Positions 36,834 through 46,030 of a stretch of DNA of 64,000 bases are shown one piece after another. Source of the stretch: Vogesella indigofera. GTDB taxonomy: Bacteria > Pseudomonadota > Gammaproteobacteria > Burkholderiales > Chromobacteriaceae. The first letter of the stretch is position 1; the number at the start of each line of letters is the position of its first letter. The stretch is taken from assembly GCF_003633895.1 (NCBI RefSeq), contig NZ_RBID01000011.1, forward strand, positions 372,001-436,000, read 5' to 3'. The notes beneath the pieces are model-generated. The model ran no database searches. It saw only the letters and a program-made list of their open reading frames with translations, and had not been told where the DNA came from. A program made the position numbers and the translations under genes.

Positions 36834-38678
36834 TCAGCGTGCCGGGATGGTACCCAGTCGCGATTTCAGCGTGTTGCCGGGCTGGCGGAACGCGCCGGCG
36901 TAATAGACCGCATTGGCCATCACCTTCTGAACATAGTCGCGGGTTTCGGTAAACGGAATGGTTTCCGCGTAAATGGCGCCTTCCAGCGGCATCGCCGCCT
37001 GCCAGCCGCGGGCGCGGCCGGGGCCGGCGTTATAGGCGGCGGTGGCCAGTACCGGGTGGCTGGACAGGTTGTCCAGCACGTGGCGCAGGTACCAGGTGCC
37101 GAGGCGGATATTGGTGTCGACGTCGTTGACCTGGTAGCTCGGCAGGCCCATCTTGCCGGCCACCCATTTCGCGGTCGCCGGCATCAGCTGCATCAGGCCG
37201 CTGGCGCCGACGCCGGAGCGGGCGACGTTGAGGAAGCGGCTTTCCTGGCGGATCAGGCCGTAAACCCAGGCTTCGTCGATCTCCAGCTGGCTGGCGTAGC
37301 GGCGGGTGGTGTCGCGGTACGGAGTCAGGAAGCGCAGGCTGAAGTCATGGGTGCGCACGGTACGCTCGGCGGCGTAGATCGCCATGTCGTAGAGGTTGCG
37401 CTCCAGCGCGATCTCGGCGGCGGCCAGCAGCTGCTCGTCGTTGCGGCCGCGCAGCGCCCAGCGCCACACGCGGCGGCCGTCTTCGCGCCATTCCGGCTTG
37501 TTGTTGCGCAGTGACAGCTCGAACAGCGCCAGCGCGTGCTGGATGTCGGGGTCGGCCAGCAGCTGGCGTTGCAGTGTCAGCGGGGTCGGGCTGCGGCTGA
37601 GCGGGGCTTCCAGTGTGGTGCCCAGTTCTTCCTTGGCCAGCAGGCCGTAGTAGTTGTGCTCGAAGCTGATCTTGATCAGCAGCGGCGTGGCCTCGTTGCC
37701 GCGGCCCAACGCCTGCAGGCTGCGTGCGCGCCAGTACTGCCAGGCGCCCTTGCCGGCCAGCGTTTCCGGCAGGCGACGGCTCAGCTGTTCCAGCCGGCCC
37801 CAGTCCTGCTGGCGCAGCGCGGCGCGCAGCCACCATTCCCATTGCTCGTCGGTCAGCTGTTGCGGGTCGGCGTGCTCGAAGGCGTCCAGTGCCTGCGGCA
37901 TGTTCAGCCGCTGTGCGCTGCGCAGTGCCAGCTGGCCGTAGAGGAAGCCGCTTTGCGCCTTGCTGAACATCGCCTCGCTGGCGGCGGCCCGTTCCAGCGC
38001 CGCCACCGGGTTGTTCTTGCCGAGGGTCAGCAGTTGCTGCACCAGCTGTTCGGCACCGCCTGCCGTGAAGAAGCGTTCGCCAAGGTTGGCCGCAGCCGCC
38101 AGTCGCCGCGCCACGGTCAGATAGTTGCCGGCCAGCAGCAGGCGCATGCGCGCCTCGGTCTGCGCCGGGGTCAGGACGCCGCGGGCGGCCTGTTCTTCCA
38201 CCAGTCGCGCGCAGCCGTCGGACAGGCGCACGTTCTGCCACAGGTCCGGCGCGCTGGCCACGGTCTGGCGGCGGTTGAGGGTGGCGACGTCGAGCCAGCA
38301 GCTGCTGTCGGCGTCGCGCGCCTCGCCGGACAGCGCCGGCGCCACGCGCAGGATGCCGTCCCAGTCGCCGCGCTTGCCCAGCGACTGTACCCAGTCGTTG
38401 AGCAGCCGCTCGCGCAGGAAGGCGTTGCCGCCGTTGCTGATGAAGGCGCGGCTCGGGTTGTCGTCGCCGTTGTCGAGTGCCAGTCGTGCCTGCCAGTAGC
38501 CCGGCCACGCGGCGAGCGGGTCGCGGTCGCCGCTGCCATTGCCGAGGCTGGCCAGCTGCGCGCTGTCGTTGTTGCGGAAGGCTTCGCGCGCGGTCAGCAG
38601 CGTGCTGTCGCTGATGGCGTGGGCAAAGCAGGGCAGCAGGGCGAAAGCCAGCAGGGATAAGGAATGTCGCATGGTCAT
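36834..38678 (-). CDS. slt: Soluble lytic murein transglycosylase
   Basis: 614 residues: a signal peptide ending about FAHA, a long alpha-superhelical region and a C-terminal lysozyme-like domain with catalytic Glu in IRQESRF, then GLMQLMPATAKWVA and AYNAGPGR. It cleaves peptidoglycan to 1,6-anhydromuropeptides in the periplasm. The ATG overlaps the trkH stop (ATGA). Confidence 0.93.
   Translation of the reverse strand: MTMRHSLSLLAFALLPCFAHAISDSTLLTAREAFRNNDSAQLASLGNGSGDRDPLAAWPGYWQARLALDNGDDNPSRAFISNGGNAFLRERLLNDWVQSLGKRGDWDGILRVAPALSGEARDADSSCWLDVATLNRRQTVASAPDLWQNVRLSDGCARLVEEQAARGVLTPAQTEARMRLLLAGNYLTVARRLAAAANLGERFFTAGGAEQLVQQLLTLGKNNPVAALERAAASEAMFSKAQSGFLYGQLALRSAQRLNMPQALDAFEHADPQQLTDEQWEWWLRAALRQQDWGRLEQLSRRLPETLAGKGAWQYWRARSLQALGRGNEATPLLIKISFEHNYYGLLAKEELGTTLEAPLSRSPTPLTLQRQLLADPDIQHALALFELSLRNNKPEWREDGRRVWRWALRGRNDEQLLAAAEIALERNLYDMAIYAAERTVRTHDFSLRFLTPYRDTTRRYASQLEIDEAWVYGLIRQESRFLNVARSGVGASGLMQLMPATAKWVAGKMGLPSYQVNDVDTNIRLGTWYLRHVLDNLSSHPVLATAAYNAGPGRARGWQAAMPLEGAIYAETIPFTETRDYVQKVMANAVYYAGAFRQPGNTLKSRLGTIPAR
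38081..38094 (+). repeat. Dispersed repeat inside slt
   Basis: CAAGGTTGGCCGCA; encodes Ala-Ala-Asn-Leu on the gene's strand. Confidence 0.75.
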
Positions 38679-40129
38679 TTTCGCCAGAAAGTAGGGGTAA
38701 ACAAAATCAGGACGCTAAACACCTCGAGGCGGCCCACCAGCATGGCCAGCGTGCACACCCAGGTTTGGAAATCGCTGAGACCGGCGTAGTTCCCGGTCGG
38801 GCCGATCTGCCCCAGCCCGGGGCCGATGTTGTTGATGCAGGCCAGGCTGGCGGTAAAGGCGGTGATGAAATCCAGCCCGCTGCCGATCAGCACGAAGGTA
38901 AACACCACCACGCTCATGAAGTAGACAAAGATGAAACCGAGCACCGAAAAGGCGACCGCTTCCGGAATCACGCGGTTGCCAATCTTTAGCGGCAGCACCG
39001 CTTTCGGGTGCAGCAGGGTGCTCATCTCGCGGTAGCCCTGCCGCGTCAGGATCAGGGTGCGGATCATCTTGATGCCGCCGCCGGTGGAGCCGGAGCTGAC
39101 GGTGAGGCAGGACAGGAACAGCATCCATAGTGGCACGAATATCGGCCACTGTGCGTAGTCGGTGCTGGCGTAGCCGGTATCGGTGGCCACCGAGATCAGG
39201 TTGAACGACACGTAGCGCAGCGCGGTGGTGAAGGTGTAGATCTGCTGCCACCACAGGTACAGGCTCATCGCCAGGATGCTGCCCAGCAGCAACAGCACCA
39301 CGTAGCGCGCCTCGATGTCGTGCCAGTAGCTTTTCAGGCTGCGGCGCTGCCAGCTGAGAAAGTGGGTGGCGAAGTTCATCGCCGCCAGGATCATGAACAC
39401 GCACAGCACCGCCTCGATCTGCCAGGAGTCGAAGTGGCTGATGCTGCTGTCCTTGGTAGAGAAGCCGCCCAGCGCCACCGCGGTAAAGGCGTGGCATAGC
39501 GCGTCCAGCGGCGCCATGCCGGCCAGCAGCAGGCAGGCGTAGCAGGCGAGGGTCAGCGCCGAGTACACGTACCACAGGCTCTTCGCGGTCTGGCCGATGC
39601 GCGGCGCCAGCTTGTTGTCCTTCATCGGGCCGGGGGTTTCCGCCTTATACAGCTGCATGCCGCCGATGCCCAGCAGCGGCAGCACCGCCACCGCCAGCAC
39701 GATGATGCCCATGCCGCCGAGCCAGGTCAGGAAGTGACGCCAGAAGTTGATCGACGGCGGCAGCCGGTCCAGCCCCTGCATGGTGGTGGCGCCGGTGGTG
39801 GTCAGTGCCGACATCGACTCGAAAAAGGCATTGGTCACCGTCATGCCCGGCAGGTAGAACAGCATCGGCAGGCAGGCGGTGACGGCAAAGGTGATCCACA
39901 GCAGCGTCACCAGGATGAAGCCGTCCTTCGGCTTCAGCTCGCGTTCGAAGCGCGCGGTGGCGATCCACAGCAGGAAGCCGGCGATGCCGCTGGCGGCCGC
40001 GGCGCGGACAAAGTAGGGCAGCGTGCCATCGTCGTAATACCAGGACACCAGCGCCGGGAAGGCGAACGTACCGGAAAACAGCATGATCAGCTTGGCCAGC
40101 ACGTGGATGACGGGCAGGATTTTCAGCAT
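38675..40129 (-). CDS. trkH: Trk potassium uptake protein TrkH
   Basis: 484-residue membrane protein with four pore loops, including TTTGATTM, LGGFSTK, VATDTGYAS and NNIGPGLG, the selectivity-filter regions of the TrkH/KtrB family. It works with the cytoplasmic gate TrkA, encoded two genes upstream. The ATG at 40129 (MLKILPVIH) overlaps the end of the VOC gene by 7 bases; the longer frame starting at 40396 is a shadow. Confidence 0.93.
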   Translation of the reverse strand: MLKILPVIHVLAKLIMLFSGTFAFPALVSWYYDDGTLPYFVRAAAASGIAGFLLWIATARFERELKPKDGFILVTLLWITFAVTACLPMLFYLPGMTVTNAFFESMSALTTTGATTMQGLDRLPPSINFWRHFLTWLGGMGIIVLAVAVLPLLGIGGMQLYKAETPGPMKDNKLAPRIGQTAKSLWYVYSALTLACYACLLLAGMAPLDALCHAFTAVALGGFSTKDSSISHFDSWQIEAVLCVFMILAAMNFATHFLSWQRRSLKSYWHDIEARYVVLLLLGSILAMSLYLWWQQIYTFTTALRYVSFNLISVATDTGYASTDYAQWPIFVPLWMLFLSCLTVSSGSTGGGIKMIRTLILTRQGYREMSTLLHPKAVLPLKIGNRVIPEAVAFSVLGFIFVYFMSVVVFTFVLIGSGLDFITAFTASLACINNIGPGLGQIGPTGNYAGLSDFQTWVCTLAMLVGRLEVFSVLILFTPTFWRK

Positions 40130-40521
40130 GGTGACGCCATTTCGTACAGCTCCAGCGGCAGGCCGTCCGGATCGGCGATAAAGGTAAAGCGGCGGCCGGT
40201 GTATTCGTCGGTGCGCACCGCTTCGCTGGCCACGTTGGCCGCAGCCAGCGTGGCGATGACGCGGTCGAGATCGGCGACGCGGAAGGCGAGGTGGCGCAGG
40301 CCGCAGGCCTCCGGATGGCTGGGGCGCGGCGGTGGCGACGGGAAGCTGAACAGCTCCAGCTGGCTGCTGTCGGGCAGTGCCAGGTTGAGCTTCCACGATT
40401 CGCGCCCGGCGCGGTAGTGCTCGCTGACGATGGGTAGCCCCAGAGTGTCGTGGTAGAAGGCGCGGCTCTGCGCGTAGTCGCGGCAGATCAGCGCCACGTG
40501 GTGGATGCCTTGCAGCAGCAT
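40123..40521 (-). CDS. VOC-family (glyoxalase I-like) protein
   Basis: 132 residues starting MLLQGIHHVALICRDY, with HLAFRVADLD in the middle and DPDGLPLELYE at the end, the usual metal-binding layout of the vicinal-oxygen-chelate fold. It resembles GloA2-type proteins whose substrate is unknown. It is wedged between trkA (1-base gap) and trkH (7-base overlap). Confidence 0.88.
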   Translation of the reverse strand: MLLQGIHHVALICRDYAQSRAFYHDTLGLPIVSEHYRAGRESWKLNLALPDSSQLELFSFPSPPPRPSHPEACGLRHLAFRVADLDRVIATLAAANVASEAVRTDEYTGRRFTFIADPDGLPLELYEMASPC

Positions 40522-40522
40522 G

Positions 40523-41893
40523 TCAGAAGAACCCCATCTTGACCTGCACCAGCTTCTCGATCTGGCGCAGCTGGCGGCGACGTGACACGAAGATGATCAG
40601 GTGGTCTTCGCTGCACAGCACCAGGTCGTGGTGCGCCATCAGTACCTGCTGGCCGCGGATCACCGCGCTGAGGGTGCAGCCGGTTGGCATGTTGATGTCT
40701 TCCACCTTGCGGCCAACCAGACGCGAGGTGCGTTCGTCACCGTGAATGATGACTTCGATGGCCTCGGCGGCGCCACGGCGCAAGGGGTGCACCGCCACCA
40801 CGTCGCCACGGCGCAGGTGCGCCAGTACCGAGCCGATGGTGGACAGGTGCGGCGAGATCACCACGTCGATGCGGTTGCCCTCCAGCAGGTCGACATAGCT
40901 GGAGCGGTTGACCAGCGCGATGACGCGGTGGGCGCCCATGCGCTTGGCCAGCAGCGTGGACATCACGTTGTCCTCGTCGTCGTTGGTCAGCGCGCAGAAC
41001 ACGTCCATCTCGTCGATGTTTTCGTCTTCCAGTAGCGCCTCGTCGGTGGCCTCGCCGTGCAGCACCAATGCCTTGTCCAGGTTTTCCGACAGCCACGTCG
41101 CGCGCTCGCCGCGCGCCTCGATCAGCTTGACCTCGTAGTCGTCCTGCAGCAGCCGCGCCAGGCGGTAGCCGATGTTGCCGCCGCCGGCGATCATCACCCG
41201 GCGCACCGGCTTCTCGCTGCTGCGCAGCTCGCCGAGCATGGTCGGCACGTCGGCCTTGGCGGCGATGAAGAACACCTCGTCGCCGGAGGCGATCACGGTG
41301 TTGCCGTCCGGCACGATCAGCTTGTCATTGCGGTAGATGGCGCAGATGCGCGAGTCGCTGTCCGGCATGTCGTCGCGGATCTGCTTCAGCGGGCGGCCGA
41401 CCAGCTTGCCGTCGCTGCCAGCGCGGGCCACCACCAGCTGGGCGAGGCCGTGGCCGAAGTCCAGCACCTGCAGCGCACGCGGGTAGGACAGCAGCTGGTA
41501 CAGGTTGTTGGTGACGATCTGCTCCGGGCAAATGGCGTGATCGACCGAGAACTGCTTCAGCACCGCGTGGCGGCCCTCCACGTAATCGCTGGCGCGGATG
41601 CGCGCGATACAGGTGGGGATGTTGAACTGGGTGCGGGCCAGCGCACAGGCCAGCAGGTTGGTGTCGTCGTTGCGGGTCAGCGCCAGCAGCAGCTCGGCGT
41701 CTTCGGCGCCGGCATTGAGCAGCACCGACGGATGGGCGGCGTTGCCGAGCACGGTGCGGATGTCGAGGCGGTTCTGCAGCAGCTTGAGCAGGTTGGCGTC
41801 CTGATCGACCACGGTGACGTCGTTGCCTTCGTTGGTCAGGCTTTCCGCCACGCTGGCGCCAACTTGTCCTCCTCCCAGAATCAGGATTCTCAT
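40523..41893 (-). CDS. trkA: Trk system potassium transport regulator TrkA
   Basis: 456 residues: two RCK halves, each with a Rossmann motif (LILGGGQVGASVAE at the start, MIAGGGNIGYRLA near residue 235) and a TrkA-C domain. It binds NAD(H) on the cytoplasmic face and gates TrkH. It opens a tightly packed minus-strand run trkA-VOC-trkH-slt-SDR-cca-prpF. Confidence 0.95.
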   Translation of the reverse strand: MRILILGGGQVGASVAESLTNEGNDVTVVDQDANLLKLLQNRLDIRTVLGNAAHPSVLLNAGAEDAELLLALTRNDDTNLLACALARTQFNIPTCIARIRASDYVEGRHAVLKQFSVDHAICPEQIVTNNLYQLLSYPRALQVLDFGHGLAQLVVARAGSDGKLVGRPLKQIRDDMPDSDSRICAIYRNDKLIVPDGNTVIASGDEVFFIAAKADVPTMLGELRSSEKPVRRVMIAGGGNIGYRLARLLQDDYEVKLIEARGERATWLSENLDKALVLHGEATDEALLEDENIDEMDVFCALTNDDEDNVMSTLLAKRMGAHRVIALVNRSSYVDLLEGNRIDVVISPHLSTIGSVLAHLRRGDVVAVHPLRRGAAEAIEVIIHGDERTSRLVGRKVEDINMPTGCTLSAVIRGQQVLMAHHDLVLCSEDHLIIFVSRRRQLRQIEKLVQVKMGFF

Positions 41894-42181
41894 CCGTGTC
41901 GTGTCCTTGCTGGCCGCGCTGGCGGCGTTACTCGTATTGATTGGCTATGACGGGCAACGCCATTGGCATTGCTGCGTAAGGCCGGCCATTTTAGCGGCTG
42001 CCTGCCGCCTTGTGCCGCGGCAGAGTGATTGAAAAACATAATCGCCAGTTTGGCGACAATTAATTGGCCGAATGATGGGGCGCTGTGCACAATGGCGGCA
42101 AGCCGATGGCCGCCGTGACGCGGTGGCGATCGGGGGTTGTGACCGTGCCGGCTGCGTGCCCTGCAACGGTGCGGTTTTCGA

Positions 42182-42207
42182 GGGGGAGCTTGCTCCCCCG
42201 TTTTTTT
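42182..42207 (+). terminator. Orphan plus-strand intrinsic terminator
   Basis: GGGGGAGC/GCTCCCCC stem, 2-base loop, then G and seven T. Both flanking genes are on the minus strand, for which the hairpin lacks a U-run. Confidence 0.8.
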
Positions 42208-42240
42208 GCCACGCCGCGCGGCGGCAGGACAGAAAAGCAC

Positions 42241-42270
42241 GACGCCACGCCGAAGCCTCGGCGTGGCGTC
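42241..42270 (-). terminator. Hairpin after ccoS
   Basis: A 12-13 bp GC-rich stem (GACGCCACGCCG and its complement) 15 bases after the ccoS stop; on the minus strand it is followed by GTGCTTTTCT. Confidence 0.7.
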
Positions 42271-42285
42271 AGGGTGAGACGGTGC

Positions 42286-42468
42286 TCAGCGTGCGGCTGG
42301 CGGGGTGCCGGCGTCGTCGCTGGTGTCGTCGTCGTCCATCAGGATGCGGTGCGCCGGGCCTTCCAGATCGTCAAACTGGCCGGAGCGGGTCGACCACCAG
42401 AACAGCACGCCGATAAAAAACACCAGCACGATGCTCATCGGTATCAGCAAATACAGGCTTTCCATCAT
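42286..42468 (-). CDS. ccoS: cbb3 oxidase maturation protein CcoS
   Basis: A 60-residue small membrane protein: one N-terminal membrane helix (LLIPMSIVLVFFIGVLFWW) followed by a FDDLEGPAHRIL block typical of CcoS and an acidic tail. It is needed for cofactor insertion into cbb3 cytochrome oxidase. It overlaps ccoI by 4 bases. Confidence 0.92.
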   Translation of the reverse strand: MMESLYLLIPMSIVLVFFIGVLFWWSTRSGQFDDLEGPAHRILMDDDDTSDDAGTPPAAR

Positions 42469-44888
42469 TTATCCCGTTTGATCAGGCGCAGGGCGTTGCC
42501 CACCACCAGTAAGGAGCTGAGCGCCATGCCGAGGCTGGCCAGCCACGGCGTGATCCAGCCGGCGATGGCCAGCGGCAGCGCCAGCAGATTATACAGCGCC
42601 GCCCACCACAGGTTCTGGCGGATGATGTGCATGGTGCGCTGCGCCAGTGCCAGCGTCGCCGGCAGCCGTCCCAGCTCGTCGTGGATCAGGATCAGGTCGC
42701 CACTGGCGCGAGCGACATCGGTGCCGCCGCCCATCGCCAGCGACACGTCGGCGCGCGCCAGCACCGGCGCGTCGTTGACGCCGTCACCGATCATCAGCAC
42801 GCGGCGACCCTGTTGCTGCAGCTGGCTGACGTAGGCCAGCTTGTCTTCCGGCGTGGCCGCGGCGCGGGCGTGATCCAGGCCAAGGTTGGCCGCAAGGTGT
42901 TCGACCGCCGGTGCGGCGTCGCCGGACAGCAGGTGCAGGGTCAGGCCGCGGCGCTGCAGCTGCTGCACCACGGCGGCGGCCTCGGCGCGCGGCTGGTCGC
43001 CGATGGCGAACAGGGCGACGATCTCGTCGTCGTGGCCCAGCGCGATGCAGGTTGCCGCCGCCGGCCAGTCGGCCGGGATGATCGGGGCGCGACTGCTGAC
43101 GAATTCCGGCCGTCCCAGGCGCCAGACGGTGTCCTGCAGGCGGGCGCTGATGCCTTGGCCGGGAGTGTTGACCACGTCGCCGAGCGCCGGCAGCGGCGCC
43201 TCGTTGGCGGCCAGCAGTGCCCGCGCGATCGGGTGTTCGGAGCCGGACTCCATCGCCGCCGCCAGTGCCAGCGCCGTGCTGTTGTCGAGCACGCCGAAGG
43301 TTTGCAGCTGCAATAGCTGCATGCGGCCGTGGGTGAGGGTGCCGGTCTTGTCGAACACCACGTCGGTAATCTTGCTCAGCGTCTCCAGCGCATGGCCGCG
43401 GGCAGTGAGCACGCCCAGCTGCGCCAGGTGGCCGGTGGCGGCGGTGAGTGCCGCCGGCGTTGCCAGCGACAGCGCGCAGGGGCAGGAGATCACCAGCACC
43501 GCGACGGTGATCCACAGCGCGCGTGCCGGCTCGTACCAGTACCAGCCGGCAAAGGTGGCCAGCGCCACCAGCAGCAGTGCGGCGACAAATACGCTGGCGA
43601 AACGGTCGGCCAGCAGCGCCAGCCGCGGTTTTTCCGCCAGTGCCTGGTCCAGCAGCCGCACGATGCCGGCGAGGCGGGTGCCCTGGCCGATGCGGTTGAC
43701 CTCGATCACCAGTGGGCTGGCGCTGTTGACGCTGCCGGCGACCACTTCCTCGCCGCTGTGGCGCGCGACCGGGAGGCTCTCGCCGCTGAGCAGCGATTCG
43801 TCGATGCTGGACTGGCCGTCGCGGATGATGCCGTCGGCGGGGATGGTTTCGCCGGGTTTGACCAGTAGCAGGTCGCCCAGCGCAAGGTTGGCCGCAGCCA
43901 CCTCGCTGCTGTTGCGCGAGGCCGGCCAGTTGTCGAGGCGGTGGGCGAAGGCCGGCAGCAGTTTGACCAGCCGTTCGGTGGCCTCGCCGGTCTTGCGTCG
44001 CGCCATGCCTTCCAGGTAGCGCCCGCCCAGCAGCAGGAACACGAACATCGATACCGAGTCGAAGTAGATGCCATGTTCGATGCGGTTGATCAGCGCCCAG
44101 AAGCTGGCGAAGAAGGCGGTGAGGATGCCGATGGTGACCGGGGTGTCCATGCCGGCGCGACGTGTCTTCAGGTCGCGCCAGGTGGCGCGGTAGAACGGAA
44201 TGGCGGAGTAAATCACCACCGGCACGGTCAGCACAAAGCTGGCCCAGTGCAGCAGCCACAGGTATTGCGCCTCGATCTCGCCGTCCGGCGCCATGTACAC
44301 CGGCACCGCATACATCATCACCTGCATCATCGACAGCCCTGCGACCCACAACCGGTTCAGCGCCTGCTTGCGTTCCTTCTGGTGCAGCGCTTCCTGACGC
44401 GAGGCGTCGTAGGGGTGGGCGCGGTAGCCGATGGCGGCGATGGCTTCCAGGATGGCGGACAGCTGCAGCCGGCTGTTGTCCCAGCGCACGCGGGCGCGGT
44501 GGGTGGCGTAGTTGATGTCCACCGTCAGTACGCCGGGCAGGCGGCGCAGTTGCTGCTCGTTGAGCCAGACACAGGCGGCGCAGGTAATGCCTTCCAGCAT
44601 CAGCGCCGCTTCGCGGACCTGTTCGCTTTCGAGGTGGACAAAGCTTTTCTGCAGTTCGTCGTTATCGTACAGCTGCATCTGTTGCAGCAGCTCGGCCGGC
44701 AGCGCCTCGGCCTGGCGGCCGCCTTCGGTGCGGTGCTGGTAGTAGTCGTCCAGTCCGGCATCGATGATGGTCTGCGCCACGGCCTGGCAGCCGGCGCAGC
44801 AGGTGTGCTGCTGGAGTTGACGGTAACGGACGGGGTAGTCGGCATCGGCGGGGACGGGAAGCCCGCAGTGGAAACAGGGTGCGCTCAT
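42465..44888 (-). CDS. ccoI: Copper-transporting P-type ATPase CcoI
   Basis: 807 residues. It has an N-terminal Cys-rich domain (CFHCG, CCAGC), a heavy-metal domain (GITCAACVWL), eight predicted membrane segments with the metal site CPC in SCPCALSLATPA, the phosphorylation motif DKTGTLT and the hinge GDGVNDAPVL. This FixI/CcoI type delivers copper for cbb3 oxidase assembly. Two copies of the dispersed repeat lie inside, both reading Ala-Asn-Leu. The ccoNOQP and ccoGH genes are not in the window. Confidence 0.94.
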   Translation of the reverse strand: MSAPCFHCGLPVPADADYPVRYRQLQQHTCCAGCQAVAQTIIDAGLDDYYQHRTEGGRQAEALPAELLQQMQLYDNDELQKSFVHLESEQVREAALMLEGITCAACVWLNEQQLRRLPGVLTVDINYATHRARVRWDNSRLQLSAILEAIAAIGYRAHPYDASRQEALHQKERKQALNRLWVAGLSMMQVMMYAVPVYMAPDGEIEAQYLWLLHWASFVLTVPVVIYSAIPFYRATWRDLKTRRAGMDTPVTIGILTAFFASFWALINRIEHGIYFDSVSMFVFLLLGGRYLEGMARRKTGEATERLVKLLPAFAHRLDNWPASRNSSEVAAANLALGDLLLVKPGETIPADGIIRDGQSSIDESLLSGESLPVARHSGEEVVAGSVNSASPLVIEVNRIGQGTRLAGIVRLLDQALAEKPRLALLADRFASVFVAALLLVALATFAGWYWYEPARALWITVAVLVISCPCALSLATPAALTAATGHLAQLGVLTARGHALETLSKITDVVFDKTGTLTHGRMQLLQLQTFGVLDNSTALALAAAMESGSEHPIARALLAANEAPLPALGDVVNTPGQGISARLQDTVWRLGRPEFVSSRAPIIPADWPAAATCIALGHDDEIVALFAIGDQPRAEAAAVVQQLQRRGLTLHLLSGDAAPAVEHLAANLGLDHARAAATPEDKLAYVSQLQQQGRRVLMIGDGVNDAPVLARADVSLAMGGGTDVARASGDLILIHDELGRLPATLALAQRTMHIIRQNLWWAALYNLLALPLAIAGWITPWLASLGMALSSLLVVGNALRLIKRDK
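42881..42895 (+). repeat. Dispersed 15-mer inside ccoI
   Basis: An exact CAAGGTTGGCCGCAA; encodes Leu-Ala-Ala-Asn-Leu on the gene's strand. Confidence 0.8.
43883..43896 (+). repeat. Second dispersed repeat inside ccoI
   Basis: CAAGGTTGGCCGCA; encodes Ala-Ala-Asn-Leu on the gene's strand. Confidence 0.75.
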
Positions 44889-44936
44889 GGCGTGCTATTG
44901 TAATGCAAGTGCACATGCTTAGCTTGCGGAGGGTCA

Positions 44937-45929
44937 ATGATGTCTATGCAGGCCGTGATTCAACAGGCCCCGGGCGGGGTGGAAACGCTGGAACTGGCGT
45001 TGATCGAAAAACCGCAGCCGCAGCCGGGCCAGCTGCGGGTCAGGGTGTTGGCCGCCGGCGTGAACCGGGCGGATCTGGTGCAGCGCGAAGGGCATTATCC
45101 GCCGCCGCCGGGCGCGTCGCCGCTGCTGGGGCTGGAGGTGGCCGGGATCGTGGACGAGGTGAACGGCCCATCGCGCTTTCAGCAGGGCGATGCCGTGTTC
45201 GGGCTGGTGGCGGGCGGCGGTTATGCCGAGTACGCGCTGCTGGACAGCGCGGTGGCGATTCCGAAGCCGGACTGGCTGAGCTGGGTCGAGGCCGCCAGCC
45301 TGCCGGAGGCGTGGATGACGGCGTGGCTGAACCTGGTCGAGCTGGCCGAGCTGCAGGAGGGCGAGCGGGCGCTGATACACGCCGGCGCCAGCGGTGTCGG
45401 CGCGGCGGCGATTCAGCTGGCCGGTTTGCTCGGCGCCGAGGTGGTGGCCAGCGCCGGTAGCGAGGAGAAGCGCTGTTACTGCCAGTCGCTGGGCGCGATG
45501 CTGACCATCGACAGCCGCCAGCCAGGCTTTGCGGCCAACCTCAAGGCCGCCGGCGGTGTCGACGTGATCCTCGATCCGGTGGGCGCGGCGCTGTTTGCCG
45601 ACAATCTGGCCAGCCTGCGCGCCGACGGCCGGCTGTTGCTGATTGGGGTGATGGGCGGCAGCAAGGGCGAGATCAATCTGGCGCAGCTACTAATGAAGCG
45701 CTTGCGGGTGCAAGGCTCGACCTTGCGCACCCAGCCGCTGGCGCGGCGCGCCCAGCTGGCGCAGGCGCTGGAAACGCAGGTACTGCCGGCGCTGCAGTCC
45801 GGCCGCGCGCGCGTGACGCTGGACAGTAGCTATCCGCTGGCAGCGGTGGCCGAGGCGCACCAGTATCTGGCCGACAACCGTAACCTCGGCAAGGTGGTGC
45901 TGACGCTGTTCCCTGTCACGGCGGCGTAA
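44937..45929 (+). CDS. NAD(P)H-quinone oxidoreductase (zinc-independent MDR, PIG3-like)
   Basis: 330 residues: an alcohol-dehydrogenase-like N-terminus (AAGVNRADLVQREGHYPPPPGASPLLGLEVAG) and a Rossmann domain with HAGASGVGAAAIQLA. The PPPPGAS block is typical of the TP53I3/PIG3 and QorB-type quinone reductases. No catalytic zinc ligands are seen. GGAGGG lies just upstream; the start may be the ATG at 44937 or 44940. A partial copy of the repeat (45529-45541) encodes Ala-Ala-Asn-Leu. Confidence 0.88.
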   Translation: MMSMQAVIQQAPGGVETLELALIEKPQPQPGQLRVRVLAAGVNRADLVQREGHYPPPPGASPLLGLEVAGIVDEVNGPSRFQQGDAVFGLVAGGGYAEYALLDSAVAIPKPDWLSWVEAASLPEAWMTAWLNLVELAELQEGERALIHAGASGVGAAAIQLAGLLGAEVVASAGSEEKRCYCQSLGAMLTIDSRQPGFAANLKAAGGVDVILDPVGAALFADNLASLRADGRLLLIGVMGGSKGEINLAQLLMKRLRVQGSTLRTQPLARRAQLAQALETQVLPALQSGRARVTLDSSYPLAAVAEAHQYLADNRNLGKVVLTLFPVTAA

Positions 45930-45995
45930 TCTGGCGCCTCTAAGATGCAGTGCATCAGCAAACGGTGTTCACTTTCTGCTGAATGGATAGGGGTG

Positions 45996-46029
45996 GGGGC
46001 AATCTTTGGACGGATTGCCCCGTTTTTTT
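45996..46029 (+). terminator. Intrinsic terminator of the quinone oxidoreductase gene
   Basis: GGGGCAATC/GATTGCCCC stem, 8-base loop, then G and seven T. Confidence 0.9.
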
Positions 46030-46030
46030 G

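Larger units (their letters stand above)
41894..42285. other. Intergenic region between ccoS and trkA
   Basis: About 390 bases. It holds the trkA promoter region (minus), a plus-strand intrinsic terminator (42182-42207) with no plus-strand gene in front of it, and the ccoS hairpin (42241-42270). A plus-strand small RNA is possible. Confidence 0.5.

Noticed and set aside
36114-37514. 466-codon plus-strand frame
   Set aside because: Antisense shadow of the SDR and slt genes.
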